From contig JACQDF010000060.1 in NCBI GenBank assembly GCA_016201205.1, forward strand, positions 1 through 39,612: a stretch of DNA of 39,612 nucleotides. The letters run 5' to 3'. Each line of letters begins with the position of its first letter. Position 1 is the stretch's first letter. Source of the stretch: Acidobacteriota bacterium (GTDB taxonomy: Bacteria > Acidobacteriota > Terriglobia > Bryobacterales > Bryobacteraceae). Made by a program: the position numbers and the translations under genes. Positions 1-7,564 of the stretch are shown here, one piece after another. Below the pieces are notes generated by a model. That model was not told where the DNA came from. It did not search any database and worked only from the letters and a program-made list of their open reading frames with translations.

Positions 1-213
1 GCGCACCTGGCGGGCGCGGATGGGCTGCCCGAATGCCCCGTGCCGCGGATCTTCATCCACAGCCGCCGCGATGCGATCTGCCCGCCGGGGCCGCTCGAGC
101 AGTTGGTGGCCTCGCTGGCCGGAGAGAAGCGGTTGCTGTGGCTGGAGGCGGCCGATCACTTCTTTTCGGATGCGTTGCCGCAGTTGGAAGAGCTGGTCTT
201 CGAGCTCGGGTAG
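1..213 (+). CDS. alpha/beta hydrolase, C-terminal 70 residues (5' end outside window)
   Basis: The frame is open from the first base and ends with TAG at 211-213. The peptide contains RIFIHSRRDAICPP, the strand and turn that usually carry the catalytic Asp of alpha/beta hydrolases (pattern hG..D..vP), and then AADHFFSD, which fits the loop with the catalytic His. This spacing and the His-Phe-Phe sequence resemble the small cytoplasmic COG2945-type hydrolases. The nucleophile Ser lies upstream of the window, so substrate cannot be judged. The gene sits 29 bp before the permease on the same strand and could be cotranscribed with it. Confidence 0.7.
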   Translation, partial: AHLAGADGLPECPVPRIFIHSRRDAICPPGPLEQLVASLAGEKRLLWLEAADHFFSDALPQLEELVFELG

Positions 214-242
214 GCGGGCTCGGGTGGGCTACCATCATATCC

Positions 243-1712
243 ATGGCCAAAACGACCGTCGCCGCGCCCGCGGACACCGGGTTCCGCCGGCAACTGGGCC
301 TCGCCGATTCGACGATGATCGTCATGGGCTCGATGATCGGGTCGGGCATCTTCATCGTGTCCGCGGAGATGGCGCGCCAGGTTGGTTCGCCGGGCTGGCT
401 GCTGATGGCGTGGCTGGTGACGGGCGTGCTGACGGTGACCGGTGCGCTGTCCTATGGCGAGCTGGCGTCAATGATGCCTCGCGCCGGCGGCCAGTATGTC
501 TACCTGCGCGAAGCGTTCTCGCCGCTGTCGGGATTCCTGTACGGCTGGACGCTGTTCCTGGTGATCCAGACGGGAACGATCGCGGCGGTCGGAGTGGGCT
601 TCGCCCGCTTCACCGGCGTGCTGTTTCCAGCGATCTCGGAATCGAACTATCTTGTGCCGCCGGTTCACTTGAGCGCGGGCTATGCCGTGTCGCTGTCCAC
701 CGCGCAGTTGCTGGGCGTGGCGGTGATCGCGCTGCTGACATGGACGAACACGCGCGGCTTGCAGTACGGCAAACTCGTGCAGAACGTGTTCACGGCCGCA
801 AAGACAGGGAGCCTGGCGGGGCTGATCCTGCTCGGGCTGGCGCTGGGGTGGAACGCGAACGCCATCGGTGAGAACTTCGGGAACTTCTGGACGCCGCGCG
901 GATTTGATGCGATCGCGCCGGGGCTCACGGCGGCCACGCTGTTCGGCCTGTTCGCCGCCATCTGCGTCTCGCAAACCGGATCGCTGTTTTCCGCCGACGC
1001 CTGGAACAACATCACGTTCACCGCGGGCGAAGTCATCAACCCCAGGCGCAATATTCCTTTGTCGCTGGCGCTCGGAACCGGCATTGTGATCACGTTATAC
1101 CTGCTGGCCAACGTCGCCTATCTGGTGACGCTGCCGCTCGATGGGGTCCAGCACGCGCCGGCCGATCGGGTGGCGACGGCGACGTTGCAGCGAATTTTTC
1201 CGGCAGCCGGCGCGGCGCTGATGGCGGGCGTGATCATGGTCTCGGCGTTCGGCTGCATGAACGGGCTGATCCTGACGGGCGCCCGGGCATACTTCGCCAT
1301 GGCGCGCGATGGGTTGTTTTTTCGCCAGGCGGGGGAGCTGAACGGAGCGCTCGTGCCGGGGTGGGCGCTGGCGGTGCAAGGAATCTGGGCGGCGTTCCTG
1401 GTTCTGCCCCGGACGTACAATTCCCAGACCCGCGCATACGGCAATCTCTACAGCAATCTGCTCGATTACGTGATCTCGGCAGCGCTGATTTTTTACATTC
1501 TCACCATCGCGGGCATCTTCCGGTTGCGAAGCACACGGCCGGAGGCCGAGCGGCCGTACAGGGCATTCGGGTACCCGGCGGTACCGGCGCTGTACATACT
1601 GGGCGCAGTGGCGATTCTGATCGTGCTGTTCCTCTACCGGCCTTCGACAACCTGGCCCGGGCTGGTGATCGTCACGCTGGGGCTGCCGGTGTACTGGTGG
1701 TTCCGGCGGTAG
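243..1712 (+). CDS. APC-superfamily amino acid permease
   Basis: The product of 489 residues is an integral membrane transporter of the amino acid-polyamine-organocation superfamily, expected to import amino acids by proton symport or exchange. Residues 29-38 read GSMIGSGIFI, the conserved broken-helix motif of TM1 that contacts the substrate amino and carboxyl groups. About 12 hydrophobic segments follow, and the length is normal for the family. The frame stays open upstream to 33, but ATG 243 is chosen because the TM1 motif then lies about 30 residues from the start and the upstream part overlaps the preceding hydrolase gene. The Shine-Dalgarno sequence is weak. The substrate cannot be named from sequence. 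It converges on the next gene with a gap of 9 bp. Confidence 0.9.
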   Translation: MAKTTVAAPADTGFRRQLGLADSTMIVMGSMIGSGIFIVSAEMARQVGSPGWLLMAWLVTGVLTVTGALSYGELASMMPRAGGQYVYLREAFSPLSGFLYGWTLFLVIQTGTIAAVGVGFARFTGVLFPAISESNYLVPPVHLSAGYAVSLSTAQLLGVAVIALLTWTNTRGLQYGKLVQNVFTAAKTGSLAGLILLGLALGWNANAIGENFGNFWTPRGFDAIAPGLTAATLFGLFAAICVSQTGSLFSADAWNNITFTAGEVINPRRNIPLSLALGTGIVITLYLLANVAYLVTLPLDGVQHAPADRVATATLQRIFPAAGAALMAGVIMVSAFGCMNGLILTGARAYFAMARDGLFFRQAGELNGALVPGWALAVQGIWAAFLVLPRTYNSQTRAYGNLYSNLLDYVISAALIFYILTIAGIFRLRSTRPEAERPYRAFGYPAVPALYILGAVAILIVLFLYRPSTTWPGLVIVTLGLPVYWWFRR

Positions 1713-1721
1713 TCCGGCCGG

Positions 1722-3326
1722 TTACTGAATGACGGTGACCACAAAGCTCACGCTCACTCCATCGCGCGTGAGGCCGACGGTGTTGCTGCCCGTTGCAGCC
1801 CCGGCTTGCGGAGTGATCTTCAGGACCAGCTTCTTGCCCTTTCTCTCGTCATCGTCGGAGGCCGGCTGAGCATTCACTTTGACATTGGGGGGCGCGTTGA
1901 TCCGGGCGCGGTTCAGGAACTCACCGGTCAGGGTCACACTGGTTTCCGTGCCGATCTTTACTTCCGCCGGCTTCACGTCCGTTACTTTGGGAGTTCCCGT
2001 GCGCACGATCAAATCGAGGGTGGCGACGCCTCCGACGGTGCTCATCGCCATGGTGACGCGTCCAGGCGCGGCGTCGAGTCCGGCTTCCACGGTCAGCTCA
2101 GTGAACTTTCCGTTGGGATCGTTTGTTGTCTGGCTGACCCGGAGACCGGAGTCGTCGGGGACCGACGGCACAACATTGGCCAAGCCGTTGCCCGTCAGCT
2201 TGAGTTTGAGGGTTCCGCTCTGGGCTAGTGTGCGGGCCTGGGTGGGAAGCTCCTGCACCACCGGGGGAACGGGCGTCGCGGAAGGCGCTTCACGCGAGAC
2301 CACGCGTACGCGATTGATGTACTCGATCTCGTGCCCGACCAACACGACCTGTCCGAGTCCGTTCATCACTTCGAGTGGATGGAAGCCCTTTCGGCTGAAG
2401 TCCAGCCGAGTGCCCTTCTTCACGGCGCAGTCCTTCTTACACTCAACCATCTCCCGGCTGATGAAAGTATAGATGGACTTGGGCTCGTTGTTCTTGATAA
2501 TCATGGGTCCCCGGAAGACACGCGTATCCATCGCGATGAGGTGCCGCACGGTCTTATCGGGCCAGATCAGGCGCAATCCTTCGAGGATCGGGTTGCCCAA
2601 TCCGACGAAAACGCCGAACTGAGCCAGGTGCCCTTGATTCTTGAAGAAAGGGCTGGTGGCAGTGGCGACGCCGGCGGCTCCGGCGATGCTGTTGAGAACC
2701 ATTGCGCGTGTGCCCACCTGCTGTTCCCGCTCGATGGTGCTTCGCGTGATCGAATAGGCGTCGTTGGGCCATGGGATGTCGCGTGATGGAGCCAGAAAGC
2801 CAATGCTTTCAATCAGCAGGGAGTAGCCGGCATTGTTGCCCACGGTCAGCTCGACGGCGAAGTACTGGTCGGCGACCTTCTTGCCGTAGCTGTCCGCCAC
2901 CTGCCGCCAGGGCAAGACCTTCCACATGATGTCGACCTTCTGGCCGAGTCCCGGCGGTGTCGGCTCGGGGGTGACCGCCGCCACCTCGATGCTCAGAGCC
3001 TTCAGAAGCTTCCTGGCGGAGTCTGTTCGTTCCACGAGGTTGAGAGTCGCCCTGCCGAAGGCGGCCTGATCCTGGACAGTGAGTTTGGCCGTGAGGTCGC
3101 ACCGGTCTTCCGCCACCAGCCTGTCGGTGATGATGAGGCCGGAGGTGGCGGTTTCCAGCTCAGTATCCGGCGACAGCTTGTTCTTGGCGTCGCAAGGATC
3201 GATTGTGACCTTCAGCGTGTAAGATGCCTTGCGTTCAACGGATTGCGGAGAAAGTTTGTAATCGGCCGCGCGGATCGGCGACAGGCAGAGGAAAAGCGCG
3301 AGTGGGACGTCGAGTCTCAGTTTCAT
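1722..3326 (-). CDS. secreted hypothetical protein with C-terminal IPT/TIG-like domain
   Basis: I do not recognise a named family over the full length. From ATG 3326 the product has 534 residues and begins with a signal peptide (MKLRLDVPLALFLCLSPIRA, likely cleaved before ADYKLSP). The last 90 residues, starting PKVTDVKPAEVKIGTETSVT, look like an IPT/TIG immunoglobulin-like fold. A similar Ig-like stretch precedes them, and an earlier part has the beta-rich character of extracytoplasmic proteins. An AGGAAA precedes ATG 3326; ATG 3338 (MIRK...) is four codons upstream and equally possible. The frame continues to 3494 but would then overlap the helicase gene. An envelope or extracellular role is inferred from the signal peptide and folds only. 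Confidence 0.6.
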   Translation of the reverse strand: MKLRLDVPLALFLCLSPIRAADYKLSPQSVERKASYTLKVTIDPCDAKNKLSPDTELETATSGLIITDRLVAEDRCDLTAKLTVQDQAAFGRATLNLVERTDSARKLLKALSIEVAAVTPEPTPPGLGQKVDIMWKVLPWRQVADSYGKKVADQYFAVELTVGNNAGYSLLIESIGFLAPSRDIPWPNDAYSITRSTIEREQQVGTRAMVLNSIAGAAGVATATSPFFKNQGHLAQFGVFVGLGNPILEGLRLIWPDKTVRHLIAMDTRVFRGPMIIKNNEPKSIYTFISREMVECKKDCAVKKGTRLDFSRKGFHPLEVMNGLGQVVLVGHEIEYINRVRVVSREAPSATPVPPVVQELPTQARTLAQSGTLKLKLTGNGLANVVPSVPDDSGLRVSQTTNDPNGKFTELTVEAGLDAAPGRVTMAMSTVGGVATLDLIVRTGTPKVTDVKPAEVKIGTETSVTLTGEFLNRARINAPPNVKVNAQPASDDDERKGKKLVLKITPQAGAATGSNTVGLTRDGVSVSFVVTVIQ

Positions 3327-3402
3327 TTTCCTGATCATTATCCCACAAAGCGGAAAAACACAAAGAATACCGCCACTTATTGGGAGGAAACAACGCACAA
3401 AT

Positions 3403-3427
3403 CGGGGGACAGCGTAGCCTGTCCCCG
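3403..3427. repeat. REP-like palindrome, 8-bp stem GGGGACAG/CTGTCCCC
   Basis: An 8-bp perfect inverted repeat (3405-3412 and 3419-3426) encloses a 6-base loop in the gap after the helicase stop codon. The GGGGACAG/CTGTCCCC arms resemble the short palindromic intergenic repeats that are dispersed in many GC-rich genomes. On the plus strand a T-rich run follows, but no plus-strand gene feeds it; on the minus strand, which both neighbouring genes use, there is no T tract. I see no second copy in this window, so the repeat status is inferred. Confidence 0.4.
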
Positions 3428-3433
3428 CTTTTC

Positions 3434-5749
3434 TTACAGCAGCGCCGCCAGCATCCGCTGGGCCGCCTGCTTGCCGCCGGCCGGGCCCACACAACTTGGA
3501 CAGCCCGATTCGCAGGGGCAGCAGGCGATCATCTGCAAGGCGCCCTCGACGAGATTGCGGTGCAATTCATACAGCGGTGCGCTCTGGCCAATGCCGCCCG
3601 GGTAAGTGTCGTAGAGAAACAAATCGGGCTCGAAGCAGGGGTTGCTTTGCGCAATATCCTCGGTAAGAGCCACGCCCAGATCCCTCGGATCGCACATCAG
3701 CAGCAACGCCGCCATCGCCCTCATGGCGGCGCCGGCGCCTGAAAGGCCGCCAAGCCTCTGGGCCGGAGAGAGATCAGGGAACCGGTCGAAAAATGCCGCC
3801 GGAAAATGCAGCCAGAACGCCGTGGTATGCATCTCCTGCTCGGGCATGGAGAGATGCCCGGCGCCCACGTTCTCGAGCGTATAGAACTTGATTTTCTTGA
3901 AACCAACGATCTGGCGGTTGATGCGCACTTCCCCATGAGCAGCCACGGCGCCGGCCAGCGGGGACTCGGCAAAGCGCTCGAGCTCTTTGACCTGCGTGTA
4001 GTCGATGGCGTCGGTGAAGTAATCGCACTCGACCTGGCGCACAAACGCCTTGCGTTGCTCGTAATCAAATTTCTCGACCTGGTACTGGCGCGCTTCATGC
4101 AGGTAGATCGCCTTTTCGTGGACCTCGACCAGCGCGGCGGGGAAAGAGACTTCGGCAATCACCTTGGGCTCTCCAGTCGTGTCAATGACGACGAAGTTGT
4201 CGCTGGTGACCGCCCGCAAGCTGATCGCGTCGGCGGGGTAGGTGTCCGAAGTCCAGTGCCAGGCGCCGGCGGAATGATGCAGCAGACCCAACTCGCCCAG
4301 AAAACGGCACAGGCGTCCGGTGTCATGCGGGCCGAACTTCTCGCCGTCCTTGACCGGCAATTCAAAGGCGGCGCACTTGAGATGATTCAACAGAATCTCG
4401 AGGTTGTCGGCGTTGATGCAGGCGTGCTCGGGCGACTGGCCGAGGAAATACTCGGGGTGCTCGATGATGTACTGGTCCAGCGGATTGCTCGAGGCGACCA
4501 GCACCGCCAGGGAAGTATTCTGGCGGCGGCCGGCCCGGCCCGCGCGTTGCCAGGTGGAGGCGACCGTGCCGGGGTAGCCGGCGAGCACGACTGCGTCGAG
4601 CGAGCCGATGTCGATGCCCAGCTCGAGCGCGTTCGTGGCCACCACGCCGCGGATCTCTCCGTCGCGCAGCTTCCGCTCGATCTCGCGCCGCTCGCGAGGA
4701 AGATAGCCTCCGCGGTAGCCGCGAATCGTGCCCGGCGGCGCCAGACCGCGCTCGCAGGCGTCCTTCAGATAGGTGACCAGAATCTCCGTGGCCAGCCGGT
4801 TGTTGGCGAAGACCAGGGTCTGCTGGCCGCGGTCGATGATTTCCACGGCGATCCGCCTGGACTCATGCAGATAGCTGCGGCGGATGCCAAGCTGCGCGTT
4901 GACGACGGGCGGGTTGTAAAAGACAAAGTATTTTTCCCCAGCCGGAGCGCCGCTTGATTCAATCGCTTCCACCGGGGCTTCCACCAGCGCTTCGGCCAGC
5001 TCCTTCGGATTGGCGATGGTCGCTGAGGAGCAGATGAAGCGCGGCTGGGAGCCATAAAACTCGCAAATGCGGCGCAGGCGGCGGAGAATGTTCGCCAGGT
5101 GGCTGCCGTACACTCCGCGGTAATAGTGAAGCTCGTCGATGATGACAAAGCGCAGGTTCTCAAAGAATTTCGACCACCTGGTGTGGTGCGGAAGGATGCC
5201 GCTGTGCAGCATGTCCGGATTGGTCAGGGCCACGTTGGCTCGCTCGCGAATCGTTTTGCGCGCCTCCTGCGGCGTGTCTCCGTCGTAGGTGAAAGCGCGG
5301 ATGGCGGCGCCAATCGCGTCCACCGCGGCGCTGAATTCGTGGAGCTGATCCTGCGCCAGAGCTTTGGTCGGAAACAGGTAGAAAGCCCGCGCGTTCGGGT
5401 CGTCGAGCAGATGATTCCAGACCGGCAGGTTGTAGCAAAGCGTCTTCCCGCTCGCTGTGGGGGTCACGATCACGACATTCTGCCCCGCGGCGATGCGGTC
5501 AAACGCATCCCGCTGGTGAGAATACAACCGTGCGATGCCGCGCCGCTCCAGCATTCTCAGAATCGACGCATCGAGAGTCTCTGGGAAATCGGCGAACTCG
5601 CCGGGACGCGACGGAATATGGTGAATCCCGCGAACGGGTGAGTTCGGCTGCGCTTTCCACTCCCGCAGTTGGGCCAGGATAGCATCCAGGCTCGGCTTGT
5701 GAATCAGGGACCGGGAATCCGGGACGTCGGCAAACAGATCGAGGGTCAT
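3434..5749 (-). CDS. DEAD/DEAH-box helicase with C-terminal cysteine cluster (MrfA/YprA/Hrq1-like)
   Basis: The product of 771 residues is a superfamily 2 DNA helicase of the DUF1998 (MrfA) type. Relatives unwind DNA 3'-5'; Bacillus subtilis MrfA acts in repair of mitomycin C damage. Visible motifs are Walker A TPTASGKT (96-103), DELH (205-208), SAT (242-244), and motifs V/VI in ATNALELGIDIG and QRAGRAGRRQ. The C-terminal DUF1998 region ends with CPCESGCPSC (744-753), the conserved cysteine cluster expected to bind a metal. ATG 5749 is preceded by AAAGGCGAAGAA. The longer reading to 5782 adds 11 unconserved residues. PilZ lies 76 bp upstream on the same strand. A repair role is inferred from the family. 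Confidence 0.9.
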   Translation of the reverse strand: MTLDLFADVPDSRSLIHKPSLDAILAQLREWKAQPNSPVRGIHHIPSRPGEFADFPETLDASILRMLERRGIARLYSHQRDAFDRIAAGQNVVIVTPTASGKTLCYNLPVWNHLLDDPNARAFYLFPTKALAQDQLHEFSAAVDAIGAAIRAFTYDGDTPQEARKTIRERANVALTNPDMLHSGILPHHTRWSKFFENLRFVIIDELHYYRGVYGSHLANILRRLRRICEFYGSQPRFICSSATIANPKELAEALVEAPVEAIESSGAPAGEKYFVFYNPPVVNAQLGIRRSYLHESRRIAVEIIDRGQQTLVFANNRLATEILVTYLKDACERGLAPPGTIRGYRGGYLPRERREIERKLRDGEIRGVVATNALELGIDIGSLDAVVLAGYPGTVASTWQRAGRAGRRQNTSLAVLVASSNPLDQYIIEHPEYFLGQSPEHACINADNLEILLNHLKCAAFELPVKDGEKFGPHDTGRLCRFLGELGLLHHSAGAWHWTSDTYPADAISLRAVTSDNFVVIDTTGEPKVIAEVSFPAALVEVHEKAIYLHEARQYQVEKFDYEQRKAFVRQVECDYFTDAIDYTQVKELERFAESPLAGAVAAHGEVRINRQIVGFKKIKFYTLENVGAGHLSMPEQEMHTTAFWLHFPAAFFDRFPDLSPAQRLGGLSGAGAAMRAMAALLLMCDPRDLGVALTEDIAQSNPCFEPDLFLYDTYPGGIGQSAPLYELHRNLVEGALQMIACCPCESGCPSCVGPAGGKQAAQRMLAALL

Positions 5750-5825
5750 TTCTTCGCCTTTTGTTTGCCTAGTATACAGCAAGAACCCCGCTTGGGGGAA
5801 TCAAGAACTACAGTCTTGCTCCGGA

Positions 5826-6155
5826 TTATCCGCCGGAACGGACGAATTCAAAGCGCTCCAGGGTGGCGGCGACCGAGGGGATTGAATTCGTCTCAGCGGC
5901 TTCGCTTTCGAGCCTTACCACCTTCCCCACGCACCGTATCCGGACAGGACGGCCGTTGGCGGCGGTGGGCAGAGTGATCATGAACTCGATCGGCTGTCCA
6001 ACTCGTACGTCCACGTCAGACGTGAACAGAACTCCGCCCGAGCTGACGTTGCGCGTCTCTCCGGTTTTCGCCAGCGGTTTCGAGCCGGAGCGAACCAGTT
6101 CGAACGGAAGACGGAGTTCGTATCTTTGGTTCCTGCGTTGCTCTCTCAAGGGCAC
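5826..6155 (-). CDS. PilZ-domain protein, probable cyclic-di-GMP binder
   Basis: The product is a stand-alone PilZ domain of 109 residues. The two ligand-binding signatures of PilZ are present: RRNQR (7-11, the RxxxR loop) and NVSSGG (36-41, the (D/N)xSxxG strand). It should therefore bind cyclic-di-GMP and pass the signal to a partner, for example in motility, adhesion or exopolysaccharide export. The start is GTG 6155 with no Shine-Dalgarno sequence. A -35/-10 pair ends six bases upstream, so the message is probably leaderless. The motAB genes lie 2.3 kb away, but a link between them is only a guess. Confidence 0.85.
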   Translation of the reverse strand: MPLREQRRNQRYELRLPFELVRSGSKPLAKTGETRNVSSGGVLFTSDVDVRVGQPIEFMITLPTAANGRPVRIRCVGKVVRLESEAAETNSIPSVAATLERFEFVRSGG

Positions 6156-6160
6156 ATTTC

Positions 6161-6189
6161 AATCTAAGGAATTCACCTGACCACGTCAA
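6161..6189 (-). promoter_or_regulatory. sigma70-type promoter of the PilZ gene
   Basis: On the minus strand TTGACG (6189-6184) is separated by exactly 17 bp from TAGATT (6166-6161). The predicted transcript starts within a few bases of the GTG start at 6155, so translation would be leaderless or nearly so, which fits the missing ribosome binding site. Confidence 0.5.
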
Positions 6190-6347
6190 GGGTGTTGTGC
6201 CTGAAACTGGCAGAAGTTTGTACTATGACAATCCGTTCCCAGCGAACCCCGTACCATGAGGTGGAAGGCGGGAGGGACACCCCGTGTTCCTCGGGCTATG
6301 GCGCCGCCGGGCGCCTTAGCGGTACACTATAACCAGGGCGAAGAAAA

Positions 6348-6587
6348 TTGAAACGGATCGCGAGGATCATCGGAGGAGTGGGGCTGATTGTGGTCGGCTT
6401 CGTCCTCTCCCTTCCACTGGTGCCTGGGCCGGGCATCGCCTTGATGGTTCTGGGACTGGTCATTCTCAGCAGCCACTACCGGTGGGCCAGGAGGATCGTG
6501 GAATGGGTCCAGGCCAAGCTGGAGGGCATCGACCCCAGGAAGAAACGCACCGGGCAAACGGGGACGTCGCCTGTCGATTTGGGTTGA
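6348..6587 (+). CDS. small PGPGW-type transmembrane protein
   Basis: The product of 79 residues carries the pattern LPLVPGPGIALMVLGLVIL, which matches the putative transmembrane PGPGW family. Two short hydrophobic segments flank the PGPG turn, and a basic, hydrophilic tail follows. The function of this family is unknown. The start is TTG 6348, with AGGGCG nine bases upstream; the only ATG in frame is in the middle of the second hydrophobic segment. A TATAAC hexamer at 6328-6333 could be a -10 element, but no good -35 goes with it. It converges on the TPR gene, leaving 8 bp. Confidence 0.75.
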   Translation: MKRIARIIGGVGLIVVGFVLSLPLVPGPGIALMVLGLVILSSHYRWARRIVEWVQAKLEGIDPRKKRTGQTGTSPVDLG

Positions 6588-6595
6588 ATGAGTCT

Positions 6596-6910
6596 CTACG
6601 CCAGCAGGTCGAGCGCCGCCTGAATCTCGTTGCGCGTGTGCGTATCCCCGGTGCGGTTGCACGCATCGATGCCCTGCTGATAGACGCCCCGCGCTTCTTC
6701 CACCCGTCCGAGCTTCTCCAGGGCCTGACCGCTGTGGTAGTAAGCGGCGACATAATCCGGATTGAAGTCCATCAGATCCTTGTACGCCGCGACTGCTTCT
6801 TCCACGCGGCCGGCTGACGCCAGCGCTTGCGCCAGTCCATAGCGGGCGAAATGATTGGCTGGATCCAGTTCAATCAGCGTCTTCAATGCGTCCAGGCGAT
6901 CAGCGGGCAT
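6596..6910 (-). CDS. small tetratricopeptide-repeat protein
   Basis: The product of 104 residues contains about two and a half TPR units: PANHFARYGLAQALASAGRV..A, then PDYVAAYYHSGQALEKLGRV.EA, then a shorter helix pair. Such small TPR proteins are scaffolds that bind partner proteins. ATG 6910 is chosen because it lies 14 bp after the hfq stop codon and opens directly into the first helix. The frame is open to 7027, but that part overlaps hfq. Its tight placement behind hfq suggests one transcript, so it may act with Hfq or simply ride along. There is no signal peptide. Confidence 0.8.
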   Translation of the reverse strand: MPADRLDALKTLIELDPANHFARYGLAQALASAGRVEEAVAAYKDLMDFNPDYVAAYYHSGQALEKLGRVEEARGVYQQGIDACNRTGDTHTRNEIQAALDLLA

Positions 6911-6924
6911 GGCTCGAAATGAGC

Positions 6925-7227
6925 TCAGGAGCCCTCGTCCTTGTACATGTAGGCGATGTTGGATTTGTAGACCAGCAGACTGGCGCCTTCGTCGCGGGCG
7001 ATTCTGATACAGTCCCTGTCGTACCACTCGATCACGCCGTGGACGCTCGCGCCACCCTTCAGCACCAACACCATCGGCGTCTTGGACTGTATCTGTTTGA
7101 CGTAATAGAAATTCTCCGCATTCGTCTGGTCGGAGGGAGCGGGTTTCTTCAGGATGCGGCTCTTATCCATCTTCTCCTTCAAATCGTCCATGTGCGGACG
7201 CAGCATCCTTCGATTTCCCGTCTCCAT
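6925..7227 (-). CDS. hfq: Hfq-like RNA chaperone (divergent Sm fold)
   Basis: The product of 100 residues matches Hfq in its central part: an N-terminal helix before NFYYVKQIQSKTPMVLVLKGG, then VHGVIEWYDRDCIRI (the Sm1 strands, compare G-x-x-L-x-G-x-I-x-x-F/Y-D) and LLVYKSNIAYMYK (the Sm2 strand, compare VYKHAISTI). It should form a hexameric ring that pairs small RNAs with messages. The Sm2 signature YKH is YKS here, so the usual His is replaced by Ser. An N-terminal extension of about 35 residues precedes the fold. ATG 7227 has GAGGTG eight bases upstream; later ATGs at residues 8, 13 and 20 are possible. The TPR gene follows 14 bp downstream. Confidence 0.8.
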   Translation of the reverse strand: METGNRRMLRPHMDDLKEKMDKSRILKKPAPSDQTNAENFYYVKQIQSKTPMVLVLKGGASVHGVIEWYDRDCIRIARDEGASLLVYKSNIAYMYKDEGS

Positions 7228-7278
7228 GTTCCAGGCACCTCAGCCGGATCGGTTCAGCTTTCGTTCTCTAAGAATCAA

Positions 7279-7307
7279 TTGATAGCACACCGCCCGAGGG
7301 GAGGCAA
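7279..7307 (-). promoter_or_regulatory. probable promoter of hfq
   Basis: On the minus strand TTGCCT (7307-7302) and TATCAA (7284-7279) are separated by 17 bp; each matches four of six consensus bases. Transcription would start near 7272, giving a leader of about 45 bases before the hfq start at 7227. It lies directly downstream of the minus-strand terminator at 7341-7395, so hfq would be insulated from upstream transcription. Confidence 0.4.
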
Positions 7308-7334
7308 GAGCGTGGGTTGCCTGCGCCGGTCGTC

Positions 7335-7395
7335 GCCAACAAAAAAAAAAGGAAAAGCGGGCGCAACATTGGGTGAAAGGGGTGAGTGCGCCCGC
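7335..7395 (-). terminator. strong rho-independent terminator on the minus strand
   Basis: Read on the minus strand, GCGGGCGC (7395-7388) and GCGCCCGC (7364-7357) form a perfect 8-bp stem around a 23-base loop. The stem is followed by TTTTCC and ten consecutive T residues (7350-7341). This is the clearest intrinsic terminator in the window. No minus-strand protein gene lies immediately upstream: the DUF72 gene there is on the plus strand and the nearest minus-strand gene, motB, ends at 8464. Confidence 0.75.
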
Positions 7396-7550
7396 CGTCG
7401 TAACGGGGATTTAACGGTAGGGCGATGACATCGCCGGGATAGTTACATGGACCGCCAGAAAAGCCTCCGGCCTGAGAAGGCGTCGAGAAAATGCAAAAAC
7501 TTGCAAGAAGCCCCCTTGACGGGAGGCTGAAAGGGGGGTATTCTGGAGGC
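7396..7550 (-). ncRNA. candidate small RNA ending at the terminator next to hfq
   Basis: This non-coding gap, together with 7228-7395, makes 337 bp without a protein gene. On the minus strand it holds several local hairpins: AGCCTCC/GGGGGCT with a 6-base loop (near 7511-7530), TGCAA/TTGCA (near 7491-7506) and GGCGA/TCGCC (near 7421-7437). They end at the intrinsic terminator at 7335-7395. This arrangement is what a small RNA gene looks like. I could not find a convincing minus-strand promoter, so the 5' end is unknown. The alternative is that the terminator stops antisense read-through from motAB. Confidence 0.35.
7516..7544 (+). promoter_or_regulatory. sigma70-type promoter of the DUF72 gene
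   Basis: TTGACG (7516-7521) and TATTCT (7539-7544) are separated by exactly 17 bp, close to the consensus. Transcription would start near 7551, about 14 bases before ATG 7565, leaving room for the AAAAGGCG ribosome binding site. Confidence 0.6.
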
Positions 7551-7564
7551 GAATAAAAGGCGAA

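Noticed and set aside
7451..7490. AGCCTCCGGCCTGAG resembling part of a cyclic-di-GMP-I riboswitch
   Set aside because: The first half of the aptamer (CACGCACAGGGCAAACC-like) is absent, and the short GC match is likely chance.
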